This document shows, piece by piece, positions 39,600 to 49,980 of a DNA stretch of 64,000 bases (the first letter of the stretch is position 1; every line of letters starts with the position of its first letter). The notes beneath the pieces were generated by a model. It was given only the letters and a program-made list of their open reading frames with translations. It searched no databases and was not told the origin of the DNA. The stretch comes from Ornithinibacillus californiensis (lineage in GTDB: Bacteria > Bacillota > Bacilli > Bacillales > Amphibacillaceae): the NCBI RefSeq assembly GCF_001038485.1, contig NZ_LDUE01000015.1, positions 1 through 64,000 of the forward strand, in the 5' to 3' direction. Both the position numbers and the translations under genes were made by a program.

Positions 39600-40210
39600 G
39601 AGAAGTAACTGCTACTGGACAAACAGTTGATGAAGCGGTCCAATCAGCTTTAGAGCAGTTAAACACATCGAGGGACCAGGTTCAGGTCGATATTATTGAT
39701 GAAGGCAAAAAAGGAATTCTAGGTATCTTTGGAGCTAAACGCGCGATCGTGAAAGTACGGTTAGCTAACAATCCAATCCAAGAAGCTGAAAAGTTTGTAA
39801 AAAACGTCGTTAACAAAATGAATGTTGAAGCAGAAGTAACTACTACTGTTGAGAATAATCATATAACATTTGATTTAACTGGCGAAAAAATTGCACTTCT
39901 AATTGGAAAACGTGGCCAAACCTTAAATGCACTGCAATATTTAACCCATTTAGTGGTTAACAAAGAAGGTAACCAGTATTACACGGTTACGCTTGATGCA
40001 GAAGGTTATCGTGGCCGTCGTAAAGAAACACTGGAAGGATTGGCATTACGAATGGCAGACAAAGCAAAACGCATTAATAAAAAAGTTGCGCTAGAGCCAA
40101 TGCCAGCCTATGAACGTAAAATCATACACAGTGTCTTACAAGATAAAAAAGACATCTCAACATACTCTGATGGCGTAGAACCACATCGCCATGTAGTCAT
40201 TAAGCCGTAA
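39596..40210 (+). CDS. khpB: RNA-binding protein KhpB (Jag/EloR)
   Basis: 204 residues starting at GTG 39596, which overlaps the yidC stop. An N-terminal Jag domain ([22 protein letters not shown]), a KH domain with the [15 protein letters not shown] loop, and an R3H domain ([17 protein letters not shown]...[10 protein letters not shown]) are visible. It binds RNA and in several Firmicutes influences cell elongation. Confidence 0.93.
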   Translation: MREVTATGQTVDEAVQSALEQLNTSRDQVQVDIIDEGKKGILGIFGAKRAIVKVRLANNPIQEAEKFVKNVVNKMNVEAEVTTTVENNHITFDLTGEKIALLIGKRGQTLNALQYLTHLVVNKEGNQYYTVTLDAEGYRGRRKETLEGLALRMADKAKRINKKVALEPMPAYERKIIHSVLQDKKDISTYSDGVEPHRHVVIKP

Positions 40211-40214
40211 TTTG

Positions 40215-40248
40215 AAAGACCTCTGGAGGTAATCCAGGGGTCTTTTTT
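40215..40248 (+). terminator. Terminator after khpB
   Basis: AAAGACCTCTGGA / TCCAGGGGTCTTT stem followed by T residues. Confidence 0.88.
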
Positions 40249-40312
40249 GTATGTTTTCAACAATCGGTTCCATACTAACTAATAATGCTTTTACTTAAAA
40301 GGAGAATGACAT

Positions 40313-40564
40313 GTGGAACCATTTAATGGAGCGGTTTTTCAAGGCGAGATTGAAGAGAATAGCTTTTATTTAACGCAGGTGAAAAATATCTCCACAGCGT
40401 CATCTTTATCCTTGGACAAGCTAGTAAAAATGGCTACTTATTTAGATGAACAGACGGATTCTTGTTATATTACTGTAAATGATCAGATCCCGATACTGTT
40501 GCGTGAGGCTGATATGAATCAGTTAAAAAAGGATCTGGAGGCTATTTTAGGGCTAATCCATTAA
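40313..40564 (+). CDS. Hypothetical protein, 83 aa
   Basis: An 83-residue soluble, acidic protein starting at GTG after AAAAGGAG. I recognise no family. The sequence has no membrane segment; a pattern of short strands then LSLDKLVKMATYLDEQ and a final amphipathic helix suggests a small alpha/beta fold. It is followed by the DUF4025 gene after 12 bases, so the two are probably co-transcribed. Confidence 0.65.
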   Translation: MEPFNGAVFQGEIEENSFYLTQVKNISTASSLSLDKLVKMATYLDEQTDSCYITVNDQIPILLREADMNQLKKDLEAILGLIH

Positions 40565-40576
40565 GGAAGGAAGATT

Positions 40577-40798
40577 GTGTTGAGTAAAGATAAAAAAGAG
40601 CTTGAAAATGCGAAGGAAGTAGCAGAGAAGAATTATGATGTTTCAGGATATAAAAGTAGTAATGAAGTAGAAAAAGGTTTGGCGATAACACACGAACAAG
40701 CGACAGATGCCTATACAGAGGGAACTGTGGAAGCAAAGATTGATCAGTTAGATGAGCAGGGTGAGTTGAAGAGTTATCATGGTGGAGATTTAGATTAG
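40577..40798 (+). CDS. DUF4025 (YozQ-like) protein
   Basis: A 73-residue highly charged protein. The segment YDVSGYKSSNEVEKGLAITHEQATDAYTEGTVEAKID matches the DUF4025 pattern of small Bacillus proteins of unknown role. It starts at GTG 40577 (or TTG 40580) after AAGGAAGG. Likely disordered. Confidence 0.7.
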   Translation: MLSKDKKELENAKEVAEKNYDVSGYKSSNEVEKGLAITHEQATDAYTEGTVEAKIDQLDEQGELKSYHGGDLD

Positions 40799-40806
40799 AT
40801 GATAGT

Positions 40807-40847
40807 GACTACAAATTGGAGTGATTTCCGTTTGTAGTCTTTTTTTA
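40807..40847 (+). terminator. Terminator after the DUF4025 gene
   Basis: GACTACAAA / TTTGTAGTC stem with a T7 tail. Confidence 0.85.
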
Positions 40848-40924
40848 TATCATTTAATTGACTGAATAGTTATGATACGATGGAAAAGTATAACGTATTC
40901 ACTCGGGGAAAGTAGGGACTTTTC

Positions 40925-41554
40925 ATGAAAAAGTATAGCAAAAGGATAATAGCCGTCATACTAATTGTTTCGCTGATATGTAATATCTATTTGTTTGTTA
41001 AAGTAACGGATTATAAAGAAAGGCAGCAACAGGATTATGAATCAAGTGTTAATCATTTTTATGGTCACTTCTGGAAAATGCAGTATCGGTTAGATCATAT
41101 TCTAGCGGAGAGGAATAAAGCAGAACCAGACTTAATTAGTATTTCAGCAAATGTATACAGTCTTAAACAGGAAATATGGCACGCGGATGAGAAACTCGCT
41201 TATATGGAGAAATACAGTCCATATGGGGAAGATTACGAGTTGTACGCCATACCTAATGATTTATTTCTCATGTACTTCAGTTACCGTTTAACTCACGTAG
41301 AATCTGCACTTTCGGATAGAAATGTAGAGGAATTGTTTCAGGCAACAGAGGAAATATATAATGAATATTCCATCGTACGGGACGTCCTTCCAAGCTTGGA
41401 TACGGAATTCCTAGAGCTAACAGAAAAAGAACAAATGGCTAATTGGGTGGAGATTGTAAATCGGTTACCAGAGTCTGAGGAATTAGAGATGCTAAAGGAT
41501 CTTACTAGTTTTGATCGGTTAGTGAAAGAAGCATTTGGAGAAGAATTGAATTAG
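40925..41554 (+). CDS. Hypothetical membrane-anchored protein, 209 aa
   Basis: One N-terminal membrane segment (residues 8-28) without a lipobox, then a 180-residue extracytoplasmic domain that is helical and rich in Glu and Tyr. I recognise no family. It stands alone between two terminators in the khpB-mnmE spacer, where B. subtilis has no gene. Confidence 0.7.
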   Translation: MKKYSKRIIAVILIVSLICNIYLFVKVTDYKERQQQDYESSVNHFYGHFWKMQYRLDHILAERNKAEPDLISISANVYSLKQEIWHADEKLAYMEKYSPYGEDYELYAIPNDLFLMYFSYRLTHVESALSDRNVEELFQATEEIYNEYSIVRDVLPSLDTEFLELTEKEQMANWVEIVNRLPESEELEMLKDLTSFDRLVKEAFGEELN

Positions 41555-41566
41555 ATTACATAATAG

Positions 41567-41602
41567 AAAGGAACTTCAATCGTATGGGTTGAGGTTCTTT
41601 TC
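41567..41602 (+). terminator. Terminator after the 209-aa gene
   Basis: AAAGGAACTTCAAT pairs with GTTGAGGTTCTTT with a small mismatch; T-rich tail. Confidence 0.7.
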
Positions 41603-41664
41603 TTATATTTAAAGTAATATGGAAACATAATTGTGCATAACTAATAAAGTTGGCATAGATAAAC

Positions 41665-41798
41665 TTATCCACATGTGAATAAGTTCAGAAAGTACAAAAA
41701 TATATTTATTCTTGTGGATAAGTTTATTTTTGGTTTGATTTGTGTTAATCTATTAAGTTAGTGACGGTAAAATTTCCGTTGCTATAAAATGTGGATAA
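41665..41798. promoter_or_regulatory. DnaA-box cluster upstream of mnmE
   Basis: Three perfect DnaA boxes lie within 134 bp: TTATCCACA 41665-41673, TGTGGATAA 41713-41721 and TGTGGATAA 41790-41798, the last one 48 bp before the mnmE start. This density matches DnaA regulatory clusters outside oriC. The rest of the 41603-41846 gap is AT-rich with no gene. Confidence 0.75.
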
Positions 41799-41846
41799 AA
41801 ATGTAGGTTTTTATATAGATTGAAAGTGAAAAGTGGAGGTGAAAAA

Positions 41847-43226
41847 ATGTTTGAGACAGACACAATTACGGCGATTTCTACGCCAATAGGTGAGGGTGCA
41901 ATTTCGATTGTTCGTTTAAGTGGAAAAGATGCGATCGGAATAACTTCGAAGATATATAAAGGAAAAGAGTTAGAGAAGGTAGATTCCCATACGATTCATT
42001 ATGGTAAAATTATTGATCCAGTAACCAATGAGGTTGCGGAAGAAGTAATGGTAACGGTAATGCGTGGGCCAAAAACGTTTACCCGTGAAGATGTAGTAGA
42101 AATCAATTGTCACGGTGGATTAGTGTCGGTTAATCGTGTATTGGAAATCATATTGAGTCAGGGTGCAAGGTTAGCAGAGCCAGGTGAATTTACGAAGCGT
42201 GCATTTTTAAATGGGAGAATCGATTTATCCCAAGCAGAAGCGGTAATGGATTTGATTCGTGCGAAGACAGATAAAGCAATGAATGTTGCTCTAAAGCAAA
42301 TGGATGGTCGTTTGTCTGCTTTAATTAAAAAGTACCGACAATCACTACTGGAAACTGTTGCACATGTTGAGGTAAATATCGATTACCCGGAATATGATGA
42401 TGTAGAAGAAATGTCACAGGATATGATGCGTCAAAAGACGAAGGAAGTTCATGCAGAGATTGAGGAGCTTCTTAGTGTGGCAAAACAAGGGAAGATACTA
42501 CGCGAGGGAATTGCAACTGCCATCATTGGTCGTCCAAACGTGGGTAAATCCTCCTTATTGAATGCGTTAGTGCAGGAAAATAAAGCTATTGTTACCGATA
42601 TTCCAGGTACAACAAGAGATATTATTGAGGAATATGTCAATGTTAGAGGTATTCCATTACGATTAGTGGACACAGCAGGAATTCGTGAAACAGAAGATAT
42701 TGTAGAACGAATTGGTGTAGAGCGTTCTCGACAGGCGTTGAAAGAAGCGGATCTCATTCTGTTAGTATTGAATCATAATGAAGAGTTATCAGAAGAAGAC
42801 TTACGACTTTTTGAAGCAGTAAAAGGTCTAGAATATATCGTTATTATTAATAAAACAGACTTAGAACAGAAGTTAGATATTGAGCAAGTGAAAGAATTAG
42901 TAGGGGATCGTACCATCGTTTCCACTTCTTTATTAAAAGAAGAAGGAATCGATGAACTAGAGTCCGCCATCGCAAAATCCTTCTTTGCAGGAGATATCGA
43001 CACAGGCGACCTAACCTACGTATCCAACGTAAGACACATCCAACTACTAAAACAAGCCAAACAAGCACTAGAAGACGCCATGGAAGCCCTAGAACTAGGA
43101 ATGCCCCTAGACATCGTCCAAATCGACGTAACCAGAACATGGGAATTCCTAGGCGAAATCATCGGCGACACAGCAAGCGACAGCCTAATAGATCAACTGT
43201 TTTCACAGTTCTGTTTAGGGAAATAA
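41847..43226 (+). CDS. mnmE: tRNA modification GTPase MnmE
   Basis: 459 residues from the ATG at 41847 after GTGGAGGTG. An N-terminal folate-binding domain and a helical domain hold an inserted G domain: [31 protein letters not shown]. The catalytic C-terminus is FSQFCLGK. With MnmG it makes (carboxymethyl)aminomethyl-U34 in tRNAs. Codons from 42996 to 43190 (65 codons) all end in A or C except two Met and one Trp, in sharp contrast to the rest of the gene. Confidence 0.97.
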   Translation: MFETDTITAISTPIGEGAISIVRLSGKDAIGITSKIYKGKELEKVDSHTIHYGKIIDPVTNEVAEEVMVTVMRGPKTFTREDVVEINCHGGLVSVNRVLEIILSQGARLAEPGEFTKRAFLNGRIDLSQAEAVMDLIRAKTDKAMNVALKQMDGRLSALIKKYRQSLLETVAHVEVNIDYPEYDDVEEMSQDMMRQKTKEVHAEIEELLSVAKQGKILREGIATAIIGRPNVGKSSLLNALVQENKAIVTDIPGTTRDIIEEYVNVRGIPLRLVDTAGIRETEDIVERIGVERSRQALKEADLILLVLNHNEELSEEDLRLFEAVKGLEYIVIINKTDLEQKLDIEQVKELVGDRTIVSTSLLKEEGIDELESAIAKSFFAGDIDTGDLTYVSNVRHIQLLKQAKQALEDAMEALELGMPLDIVQIDVTRTWEFLGEIIGDTASDSLIDQLFSQFCLGK

Positions 43227-43292
43227 TATTTTAAAATGATGTTTTAAGTATAGTTATACCATGTTATTATTAATTTTTGAAAGTTGCACTGA

Positions 43293-43408
43293 GCGGTTGG
43301 AATACACGGAGACTCCTACGGGAATAGTGAGCAGGGTGAGACCCCGCAGGACGAAGTCCGAGGAGGCTCACCGTTCACCCCGTGGAAAGCGGAGTGTATT
43401 CCAACCGC
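43293..43408 (+). repeat. Palindromic intergenic repeat, copy 9
   Basis: Forward orientation; terminal stem GCGGTTGGAATACAC / GTGTATTCCAACCGC, perfect. It lies between mnmE and mnmG, inside a normally tight operon. Confidence 0.92.
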
Positions 43409-43471
43409 GGTTCCAGTCATTAATTATACTTTTTATAGAATATAAATGAAAATAAGAAAGGAATGAACATT

Positions 43472-45358
43472 ATGGTATATGATGCAGGGCGTTTTGACAC
43501 GATTGTTATCGGTGCAGGTCATGCCGGTGTAGAAGCAGGTCTTGCAGCAGCAAGAATGGGCGCAAAAACCCTAATGCTAACACTAAACCTAGACATGATC
43601 GCTTTCATGCCATGTAACCCATCAGTAGGTGGCCCAGCAAAAGGTATCGTCGTACGTGAAATTGATGCCTTAGGTGGCGAAATGGCAAAAACCATCGATA
43701 AAAGCTATATCCAAATGCGTATGCTAAACACAGGAAAAGGCCCTGCTGTTCAAGCATTACGTGCACAAGCGGATAAGCCGATTTATATAAAAGAAATGAA
43801 ACAAACATTAGAAAATCAAGAAAATCTTACAATTCGTCAAGGAATGGTCGATAAAATCTTTGTTGAAGATGGTATATGTAAGGGAGTAATTACTGAAACA
43901 GGAGCACTATACCAAGCAGAAACAGTAATTATTACAACAGGAACATTCATGCGTGGTAAAGTTCTCATGGGAGACCTAGAATACGAAAGTGGTCCAAACA
44001 ACCAACGTACTTCCGTTAAGCTTTCTGAGAACCTAGAAGAACTAGGAATTGAATTAACTCGTTTTAAAACTGGTACACCACCACGTGTAAACAGTCATAC
44101 GATTGATTACTCAAAAACAGAAATTCAACCTGGTGATGATAAGCCTCAAGGTTTTTCCTATGAGACAAAAGAATTCATTATGGACCAAATTCCATGTTGG
44201 TTAACATATACAAATGAATTCACACACCAAGTTATTAATGAAAACTTAGGACTTTCTGCGATGTATTCTGGTGCAAAACGTGGTACTGGCCCACGCTACT
44301 GTCCTTCAATAGAAGATAAAATTGTGCGTTTTAATGATAAACCACGTCATCAAATCTTCTTAGAGCCAGAGGGAAGAGATACAGAAGAAGTGTATGTACA
44401 AGGCTTGTCTACTTCCTTACCAGAGTCTGTTCAACATAAAATACTTCGTTCTATACCTGGCCTAGAAAAAGCAGAAATGATGCGTCCAGGTTATGCAATT
44501 GAATATGATGCAGTAGTGCCAACACAACTTTGGCCAACTTTAGAGCTAAAGAAAATTCCTGGATTATTTACGGCTGGTCAAATAAACGGTACTTCTGGTT
44601 ATGAAGAAGCAGCTGCTCAAGGAATCATGGCTGGTATTAATGCGGCAGCAAAAGTTCTCGGAAAAGAACCAGTTATTTTAGACCGTTCTCAAGCTTATAT
44701 TGGTGTATTAATCGATGACCTTGTAACAAAGGGAACAAAAGAACCATACCGTCTATTAACATCACGTGCGGAATATCGTCTATTATTACGTCACGATAAT
44801 GCCGATCTTCGTTTAACGGATATCGGTCATGAATTAGGGCTGATTTCTGAAGAACGTTATGAACAGTTTGAAAAGAAAAAGCAACTAGTTGAGGAAGAAA
44901 AGGCTAGACTACGTAAAGTTACCATTAAGCCTACTCCTGAAGTGCAAGCAATGCTTGAAAGTGCAAATGCTACGGCATTACGAGAGCCAATGAAAGCTTA
45001 TGATTTACTCAAGCGTCCCGAGTTAAATTACGATAAGATTGACTCAGTCATCGAATCGAATGAAGGACTATCAGCTGATGTAAAAGAACAAGTTGAAATA
45101 CAAATTAAGTACGAGGGGTATATTAAAAAGGCGAATGAACAAGTGGAACGTATGAAGAAGATGGAAGACAAGAAGATTCCAGAAGATCTTGATTACGATG
45201 CAATAAGTGGCCTTGCAACAGAAGCAAGACAAAAGCTACAATTAGTTCGTCCTTTGTCCGTTGGGCAAGCATCACGTATTTCTGGTGTAAACCCAGCAGA
45301 TATATCGATTCTACTGATTTATATTGAACAAGGAAGAATTGCAAAGGTAGCGAATTAA
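43472..45358 (+). CDS. mnmG: tRNA uridine-5-carboxymethylaminomethyl modification enzyme MnmG (GidA)
   Basis: 628 residues. FAD-binding [20 protein letters not shown], the conserved [23 protein letters not shown], and the C-terminal MnmE-interaction helices ending in [21 protein letters not shown] start at the ATG at 43472, which is better spaced from AGAAAGGA than the ATG three codons earlier. It partners MnmE. A short A/C-rich codon stretch (43562-43600) lies near its 5' end. Confidence 0.96.
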   Translation: MVYDAGRFDTIVIGAGHAGVEAGLAAARMGAKTLMLTLNLDMIAFMPCNPSVGGPAKGIVVREIDALGGEMAKTIDKSYIQMRMLNTGKGPAVQALRAQADKPIYIKEMKQTLENQENLTIRQGMVDKIFVEDGICKGVITETGALYQAETVIITTGTFMRGKVLMGDLEYESGPNNQRTSVKLSENLEELGIELTRFKTGTPPRVNSHTIDYSKTEIQPGDDKPQGFSYETKEFIMDQIPCWLTYTNEFTHQVINENLGLSAMYSGAKRGTGPRYCPSIEDKIVRFNDKPRHQIFLEPEGRDTEEVYVQGLSTSLPESVQHKILRSIPGLEKAEMMRPGYAIEYDAVVPTQLWPTLELKKIPGLFTAGQINGTSGYEEAAAQGIMAGINAAAKVLGKEPVILDRSQAYIGVLIDDLVTKGTKEPYRLLTSRAEYRLLLRHDNADLRLTDIGHELGLISEERYEQFEKKKQLVEEEKARLRKVTIKPTPEVQAMLESANATALREPMKAYDLLKRPELNYDKIDSVIESNEGLSADVKEQVEIQIKYEGYIKKANEQVERMKKMEDKKIPEDLDYDAISGLATEARQKLQLVRPLSVGQASRISGVNPADISILLIYIEQGRIAKVAN

Positions 45359-45366
45359 TACCTTTT

Positions 45367-45398
45367 AGGGGTCAGATCTAATAGGGGGTCTGACCCCT
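45367..45398. terminator. Hairpin after mnmG
   Basis: AGGGGTCAGA / TCTGACCCCT with loop TCTAATAGGGGG and no T-run. It resembles the GGGACAG hairpin at yaaC, so it may be another small repeat family. Confidence 0.5.
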
Positions 45399-45433
45399 AT
45401 CTATACATAAAGCTAAAAAGGAGTTATTTATCT

Positions 45434-46150
45434 ATGAATCCAACTCAATTTGCAGCTGAATTAGAAAAGAAGGGCATCTTACTAACGGACAGGCAGTTAG
45501 AACAATTTAGCATCTATTTCGAAACACTAGTGGAATGGAATGAAAAAATAAATCTAACTGCGCTAACTGCGGAAGAAGATGTCTATTTAAAGCATTTTTA
45601 TGATTCGATTTCAGCGGCTTTGTACCATGATTTTACGAAGAAGCAGCATATTTGTGATGTAGGTGCTGGTGCAGGCTTTCCTAGTCTTCCATTAAAAATA
45701 TGTTTCCCGCATCTAAAGGTAACGATCGTAGACTCATTACAAAAGCGTATTGGTTTTCTAAATCACCTTGCGACCGAGCTAGAATTGACCGATGTTGCAT
45801 TTTATCATGACCGAGCAGAAACATTCGGTAAAAATAGCAAATTCCGCGAGTCATTTGATACAGTAATGGCGAGAGCAGTAGCCAGAATGTCAGTACTAAG
45901 TGAACTATGCCTTCCACTTGCGAAGAAAAACGGTGTGTTTATTGCGATGAAGGGTGCTCAGGCAAAGGATGAACTACAAACTGGAAAAACTGCGGTTCAA
46001 GTGTTAGGGGGAGAAATAGACTCTACCCATACATTTACATTACCAGAAGAAAATAGTGAGCGTTCTATTGTAGTCATTACGAAAAAGAGGCAAACACCAA
46101 AGAAATACCCTCGCAAGCCAGGTACACCTAACAAAGAACCAATTGAATAA
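45434..46150 (+). CDS. rsmG: 16S rRNA (guanine527-N7)-methyltransferase RsmG
   Basis: 238 residues. SAM-binding motif I is [17 protein letters not shown]; the family N-terminus [22 protein letters not shown] and the conserved [17 protein letters not shown] are present. It methylates G527 of 16S rRNA. AAAGGAG is upstream. The usual mnmE-mnmG-rsmG-noc order is kept. Confidence 0.95.
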   Translation: MNPTQFAAELEKKGILLTDRQLEQFSIYFETLVEWNEKINLTALTAEEDVYLKHFYDSISAALYHDFTKKQHICDVGAGAGFPSLPLKICFPHLKVTIVDSLQKRIGFLNHLATELELTDVAFYHDRAETFGKNSKFRESFDTVMARAVARMSVLSELCLPLAKKNGVFIAMKGAQAKDELQTGKTAVQVLGGEIDSTHTFTLPEENSERSIVVITKKRQTPKKYPRKPGTPNKEPIE

Positions 46151-46161
46151 AACCGCGAATG

Positions 46162-46194
46162 AACAGGGAAAAATAGTACTTTTCCTGTTTTTTT
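46162..46194 (+). terminator. Terminator after rsmG
   Basis: AACAGGGAAAA / TTTTCCTGTT stem with a T7 tail. Confidence 0.85.
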
Positions 46195-46325
46195 GTCGAA
46201 TGAGAAAATAGCACATGTCCAAGCTCTCCATGATGTGATAAAATAGGCTTAACGCTATTTCTATGGTAAAATATAATAGATTTCGTTTAGTTGATATGGG
46301 TATCTATTTACATATCTAGCAAAAA

Positions 46326-46341
46326 TGTTTCACGTGAAACA
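46326..46341. promoter_or_regulatory. parS site 1
   Basis: A perfect 16-bp palindrome TGTTTCACGTGAAACA, the centromere-like site bound by ParB (Spo0J), 80 bp upstream of noc. Confidence 0.97.
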
Positions 46342-46420
46342 TTTTATAATAGAGAGAAATTCAGAATGATAGAGATACAAATCTATTAGTCTATCTTACT
46401 AAGATAAAAGGTGGTGTCTG

Positions 46421-47281
46421 ATGGTGGTAAGTCCATTTAACCGTATTTTTGGTATTGGCGAAAAAGACAATGAAGTAGTTGAGGAAGAGGCCTATCATCC
46501 AGATGAAGTTATACAGCTTCCAGTCATACAAATTCAGCCAAATAGGTATCAACCAAGATCTGTTTTTAATGAGGAAAAGATAGAAGAACTTGCGAAAACA
46601 ATAAATACACATGGTATTATCCAACCAATCGTTGTCCGTAAGATTGAGGAAAACAGCTATGAGATAATTGCAGGGGAACGTAGATGGCGAGCTGTTCAAT
46701 TACTAGGTTGGGATAATGTATCTGCAATCATTCGTGATATGAATGATACACAAACAGCTTCTGTAGCGTTAATTGAGAACTTACAACGTGAAGAACTGAC
46801 TGTGATTGAGGAAGCGATGGCATATGCTAGACTTCTTGAATTACAAGGTTTGACACAGGAAGCACTGGCACAACGCCTTGGTAAAAATCAATCAACCATT
46901 GCGAATAAGCTTCGTCTATTAAAATTACCAGAACCAGTGCAAGAAGCGCTTTTACAGAAACAGATTACCGAAAGACATGCTAGAGCGTTAATTAAATTAA
47001 AAGATGAAGCGATTCAACTGAAGCTTCTACAAGAGATTTTGGAACATGATCTAAACGTAAAACAAACGGAAGAGCGAATCGATAATATAAATGAAACAAA
47101 AGAGAAGCCGAAAAAGAAGAAACCGAAGCTAAAAGGTGTTAACAAGGACATCCGTATAGCGATGAATACGATTAGACAGTCGTTGAGCATGGTTTCTGAT
47201 ACTGGTATTGATATCGAATCGGATGAGCAGGACTTAGATGATTACTATCAAATTACAATAAAAATACCGAAGAAAAAATAA
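46421..47281 (+). CDS. noc: Nucleoid occlusion protein Noc
   Basis: A 286-residue ParB-like CTP-switch protein that blocks FtsZ assembly over the nucleoid. An N-terminal amphipathic membrane-targeting helix ([12 protein letters not shown]) precedes the ParB/Srx domain with [12 protein letters not shown] and [14 protein letters not shown], then a helix-turn-helix ([23 protein letters not shown]). The membrane-targeting tail and the position between rsmG and parA separate it from ParB. Confidence 0.93.
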   Translation: MVVSPFNRIFGIGEKDNEVVEEEAYHPDEVIQLPVIQIQPNRYQPRSVFNEEKIEELAKTINTHGIIQPIVVRKIEENSYEIIAGERRWRAVQLLGWDNVSAIIRDMNDTQTASVALIENLQREELTVIEEAMAYARLLELQGLTQEALAQRLGKNQSTIANKLRLLKLPEPVQEALLQKQITERHARALIKLKDEAIQLKLLQEILEHDLNVKQTEERIDNINETKEKPKKKKPKLKGVNKDIRIAMNTIRQSLSMVSDTGIDIESDEQDLDDYYQITIKIPKKK

Positions 47282-47288
47282 TTACAGC

Positions 47289-47315
47289 CCCCATCTTTAG
47301 AGATGGGGATTTTTA
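47289..47315 (+). terminator. Terminator after noc
   Basis: CCCCATCT / AGATGGGG stem with loop TTAG and an ATTTTT tail. Confidence 0.85.
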
Positions 47316-47460
47316 TGTGCTATATTCCACTCAATTTATGTCAATTTACTAGTAAAATAGTACAATATATTTCATTTCGATAAAAAATAGTAAATTTAAT
47401 AGTTATTCCATCTGAAAAAGTGATAAAATAAATAGTATATTGTTTTAGGTAGGTGAAAAT

Positions 47461-48234
47461 ATGGGGAAGATTATGTCCATCGCTAACCAGAAGGGTGGCG
47501 TAGGGAAAACAACTTCATCAGTTAATCTAAGTGCCTGCTTAGCATACTTAGGGAACAAAGTGTTGTTAGTAGACATAGATCCACAAGGAAACGCGACTAG
47601 CGGCGTTGGAATAAATAAAGCAGATATGGATAAATGTATTTATAATGTACTAGTGGAAGATCTTCCAGCTCGTGAGGTTTGTGTACCCACAACTGTAGAA
47701 AATCTTGATATTATACCTGCAACGATTCAACTAGCAGGTGCAGAAATAGAACTAGTACCAACAATCTCTCGTGAAATTCGATTAAAAAAAGCATTAGATG
47801 AAGTACGTGATAACTATGATTATATTATTATAGATTGTCCTCCTTCACTTGGGCTTCTAACATTAAACGCATTGACCTCTTCCGATACAGTGTTGATTCC
47901 TGTTCAATGTGAATACTATGCGTTAGAGGGATTAAGCCAACTATTAAATACGATTCGTTTAGTGCAAAAGCACTTAAACAAAGAGTTAATGATAGAGGGT
48001 GTACTCCTTACAATGCTTGACGCAAGAACAAATCTAGGTCTTCAAGTGATAGAAGAAGTGAAAAAATACTTCCAAGATAAAGTCTATAATTCTATTATTC
48101 CAAGAAATGTACGATTAGGTGAAGCACCGAGTCATGGACAACCGATTATTACGTATGATCCAAAATCTAAAGGTGCAGAAGTATATCTTGAATTGGCGAA
48201 GGAAGTGATGGCTAATGGCACGAGGGTTGGGTAG
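47461..48234 (+). CDS. parA: Chromosome partitioning ATPase ParA (Soj)
   Basis: 257 residues. Deviant Walker A KGGVGKTTSSVNL at residues 11-23, DIDPQGNATSG and IIIDCPPSLGLLTLNAL. It works with ParB in segregation and regulates DnaA. Its 3' end overlaps parB by 20 bases. Confidence 0.95.
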   Translation: MGKIMSIANQKGGVGKTTSSVNLSACLAYLGNKVLLVDIDPQGNATSGVGINKADMDKCIYNVLVEDLPAREVCVPTTVENLDIIPATIQLAGAEIELVPTISREIRLKKALDEVRDNYDYIIIDCPPSLGLLTLNALTSSDTVLIPVQCEYYALEGLSQLLNTIRLVQKHLNKELMIEGVLLTMLDARTNLGLQVIEEVKKYFQDKVYNSIIPRNVRLGEAPSHGQPIITYDPKSKGAEVYLELAKEVMANGTRVG

Positions 48235-49051
48235 AGGACTAGATGCATTTTTCCCTGAAATTAAGGAAAAAGATGATGATGTTGTTCAACAATTGCCGAT
48301 TAAGGATTGCAGGCCGAATCCTTATCAGCCAAGAAAGACGTTTCATACGGATGCTATCGAAGAGCTAAAAGAGTCTATTTTAGAATTCGGTATTATTCAG
48401 CCACTAATTGTCCGTAAGAGTATTAAAGGTTTTGAGATTGTTGTAGGTGAAAGACGTTTTCGAGCTGCGAAAGAGGCTGGACTAACAGAAGTACCTGCGA
48501 TAGTTAAGGACCTGACGGATGAGAAGATGATGGAATTAGCTCTGCTTGAAAACCTTCAACGTGAGGATTTATCTCCGATTGAAGAGGGGCAAGCTTATGC
48601 TAACCTGATGAAAGAATTAAACATTACGCAAGAGGAATTATCTAAACGTCTTGGGAAAAGCCGCTCACATATTGCGAATATGGTAAGATTGCTAGGACTC
48701 CCAGATCAAGTCATTGCTTATATTAATAATGGTGAGTTATCAATGGGTCATGGACGAGCACTACTCGGTTTAAAAGATAAAGATAATTTACTTCCTTTAG
48801 TGAATAAGATCCGCAATGAAAAGCTTAACGTAAGACAAGTTGAAAAGATAATTATTGCTTTGAACGAAAGACCTGTTAAGAAAAAGGCAAAACCGAAAAA
48901 GGATATTTTCCTACAAGAGCGCGAATCTGTATTGCGAGATAGGTTAGGAACTGCAGTTACTATCCAACGAGGCAAACGAAAAGGGAAAATTGAAATTGAA
49001 TTTTATACAGATGATGACCTGGAACGAATTATTGAAGTATTAGAAGGTTAA
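48215..49051 (+). CDS. parB: Chromosome partitioning protein ParB (Spo0J)
   Basis: 278 residues. N-terminal ARGLGRGLDAFFPE binds ParA. CTP-binding VVGERRFRAAKEAG and ENLQREDLSPIEEGQAY, a helix-turn-helix (TQEELSKRLGKSRSHIANMVRLLGLP) and a C-terminal dimer domain follow. It loads SMC at parS sites, two of which are in this window. Confidence 0.95.
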   Translation: MARGLGRGLDAFFPEIKEKDDDVVQQLPIKDCRPNPYQPRKTFHTDAIEELKESILEFGIIQPLIVRKSIKGFEIVVGERRFRAAKEAGLTEVPAIVKDLTDEKMMELALLENLQREDLSPIEEGQAYANLMKELNITQEELSKRLGKSRSHIANMVRLLGLPDQVIAYINNGELSMGHGRALLGLKDKDNLLPLVNKIRNEKLNVRQVEKIIIALNERPVKKKAKPKKDIFLQERESVLRDRLGTAVTIQRGKRKGKIEIEFYTDDDLERIIEVLEG

Positions 49052-49067
49052 TAATCTGAAATGGAAG

Positions 49068-49100
49068 GACTGTGAGGCGAATAACTTACAGTCTTTTTTA
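49068..49100 (+). terminator. Terminator after parB
   Basis: GACTGTGAG / CTTACAGTC stem followed by TTTTTT. Confidence 0.82.
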
Positions 49101-49161
49101 TTTTTTAAAACACATATAGACAAAGGTGTTCCATACATAGTATCATTAGTTCACATGAAAT

Positions 49162-49177
49162 TGTTTCACGTGAAACA
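49162..49177. promoter_or_regulatory. parS site 2
   Basis: A second perfect TGTTTCACGTGAAACA, 110 bp after parB and upstream of the DUF554 gene. Confidence 0.97.
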
Positions 49178-49234
49178 TTTACGAGAAAAAGAACAGTTTA
49201 GTAGAGTATACAGCAGGAGAGAGGGTATCGAGAT

Positions 49235-49939
49235 ATGGCTTTATATGGAACGTTAGTTAATGGTGGACTAATTATTATTGGTAGTTTGCTTGGGTTGTTA
49301 TTTACTAGAATACCAGAGCGCTACAAGGAAACAGTAATGCATGGAATTGGACTAGCTGTCGTGCTAATTGGATTGCAAATGGCGTTTACAACAGAAGTCA
49401 TTATTGTTGTGTTATTAAGTCTCTTATCTGGTGCTATCATAGGGGAGTTACTTAATGTAGAGCACAAGTTGAATCAGTTCGGTGATTGGATCGGAAGTAA
49501 GTTTAAAACGAAGAAAAACAATAGCTCCGTATCACAAGGTTTTGTCACAGCATCACTAATTTTCGTAGTCGGAGCAATGGCAATTATCGGTGCGCTAGAC
49601 AGTGGCATACGAGGTGACCATGAAATATTAATTACCAAGGGGATACTGGATGGCTTTGTGGCTCTTGTTTTAACAACAACGCTCGGATTTGGTGTTGCTT
49701 TATCAGTAATCCCTGTGATGTTATATCAAGGCTCAATTGCGCTATTGGCAACTCAGATTGAACGTTGGATTCCAGACTATTTCCTAAACGGTTTAATTGT
49801 AGAATTAACGGCAGTAGGTGGCTTACTTATTGTTGCTATCGGGCTGAATATGTTAAAAATTGTCCAAATTAGAATTGGAAACCTATTACCATCAATCGTA
49901 ACGGTGGGGATAGTCTATTATATCTATCAATTATTTTAG
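49235..49939 (+). CDS. DUF554 membrane protein
   Basis: A 234-residue protein with about seven hydrophobic segments. The start LYGTLVNGGLIIIGSLLGLLF and the central FVVGAMAIIGALDSGIRGDHEIL are hallmarks of DUF554 (YdfK/YqgA family). Transport or sensing role unknown. It sits between parB and yyaC, a common neighbourhood in Bacillaceae. Confidence 0.88.
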   Translation: MALYGTLVNGGLIIIGSLLGLLFTRIPERYKETVMHGIGLAVVLIGLQMAFTTEVIIVVLLSLLSGAIIGELLNVEHKLNQFGDWIGSKFKTKKNNSSVSQGFVTASLIFVVGAMAIIGALDSGIRGDHEILITKGILDGFVALVLTTTLGFGVALSVIPVMLYQGSIALLATQIERWIPDYFLNGLIVELTAVGGLLIVAIGLNMLKIVQIRIGNLLPSIVTVGIVYYIYQLF

Positions 49940-49940
49940 A

Positions 49941-49980
49941 AAAAAGAGAGGATCCGTGAAGATTGGACTCCTCTCTTTTT
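49941..49980. terminator. Bidirectional terminator
   Basis: AAAAAGAGAGGA pairs perfectly with TCCTCTCTTTTT between the convergent DUF554 gene and yyaC. Confidence 0.9.

Noticed and set aside
42449-43140. Minus-strand frames opposite the 3' part of mnmE
   Set aside because: They are shadows; the A/C codon bias removes stop codons on the other strand. The mnmE product is conserved to its FCLGK end.
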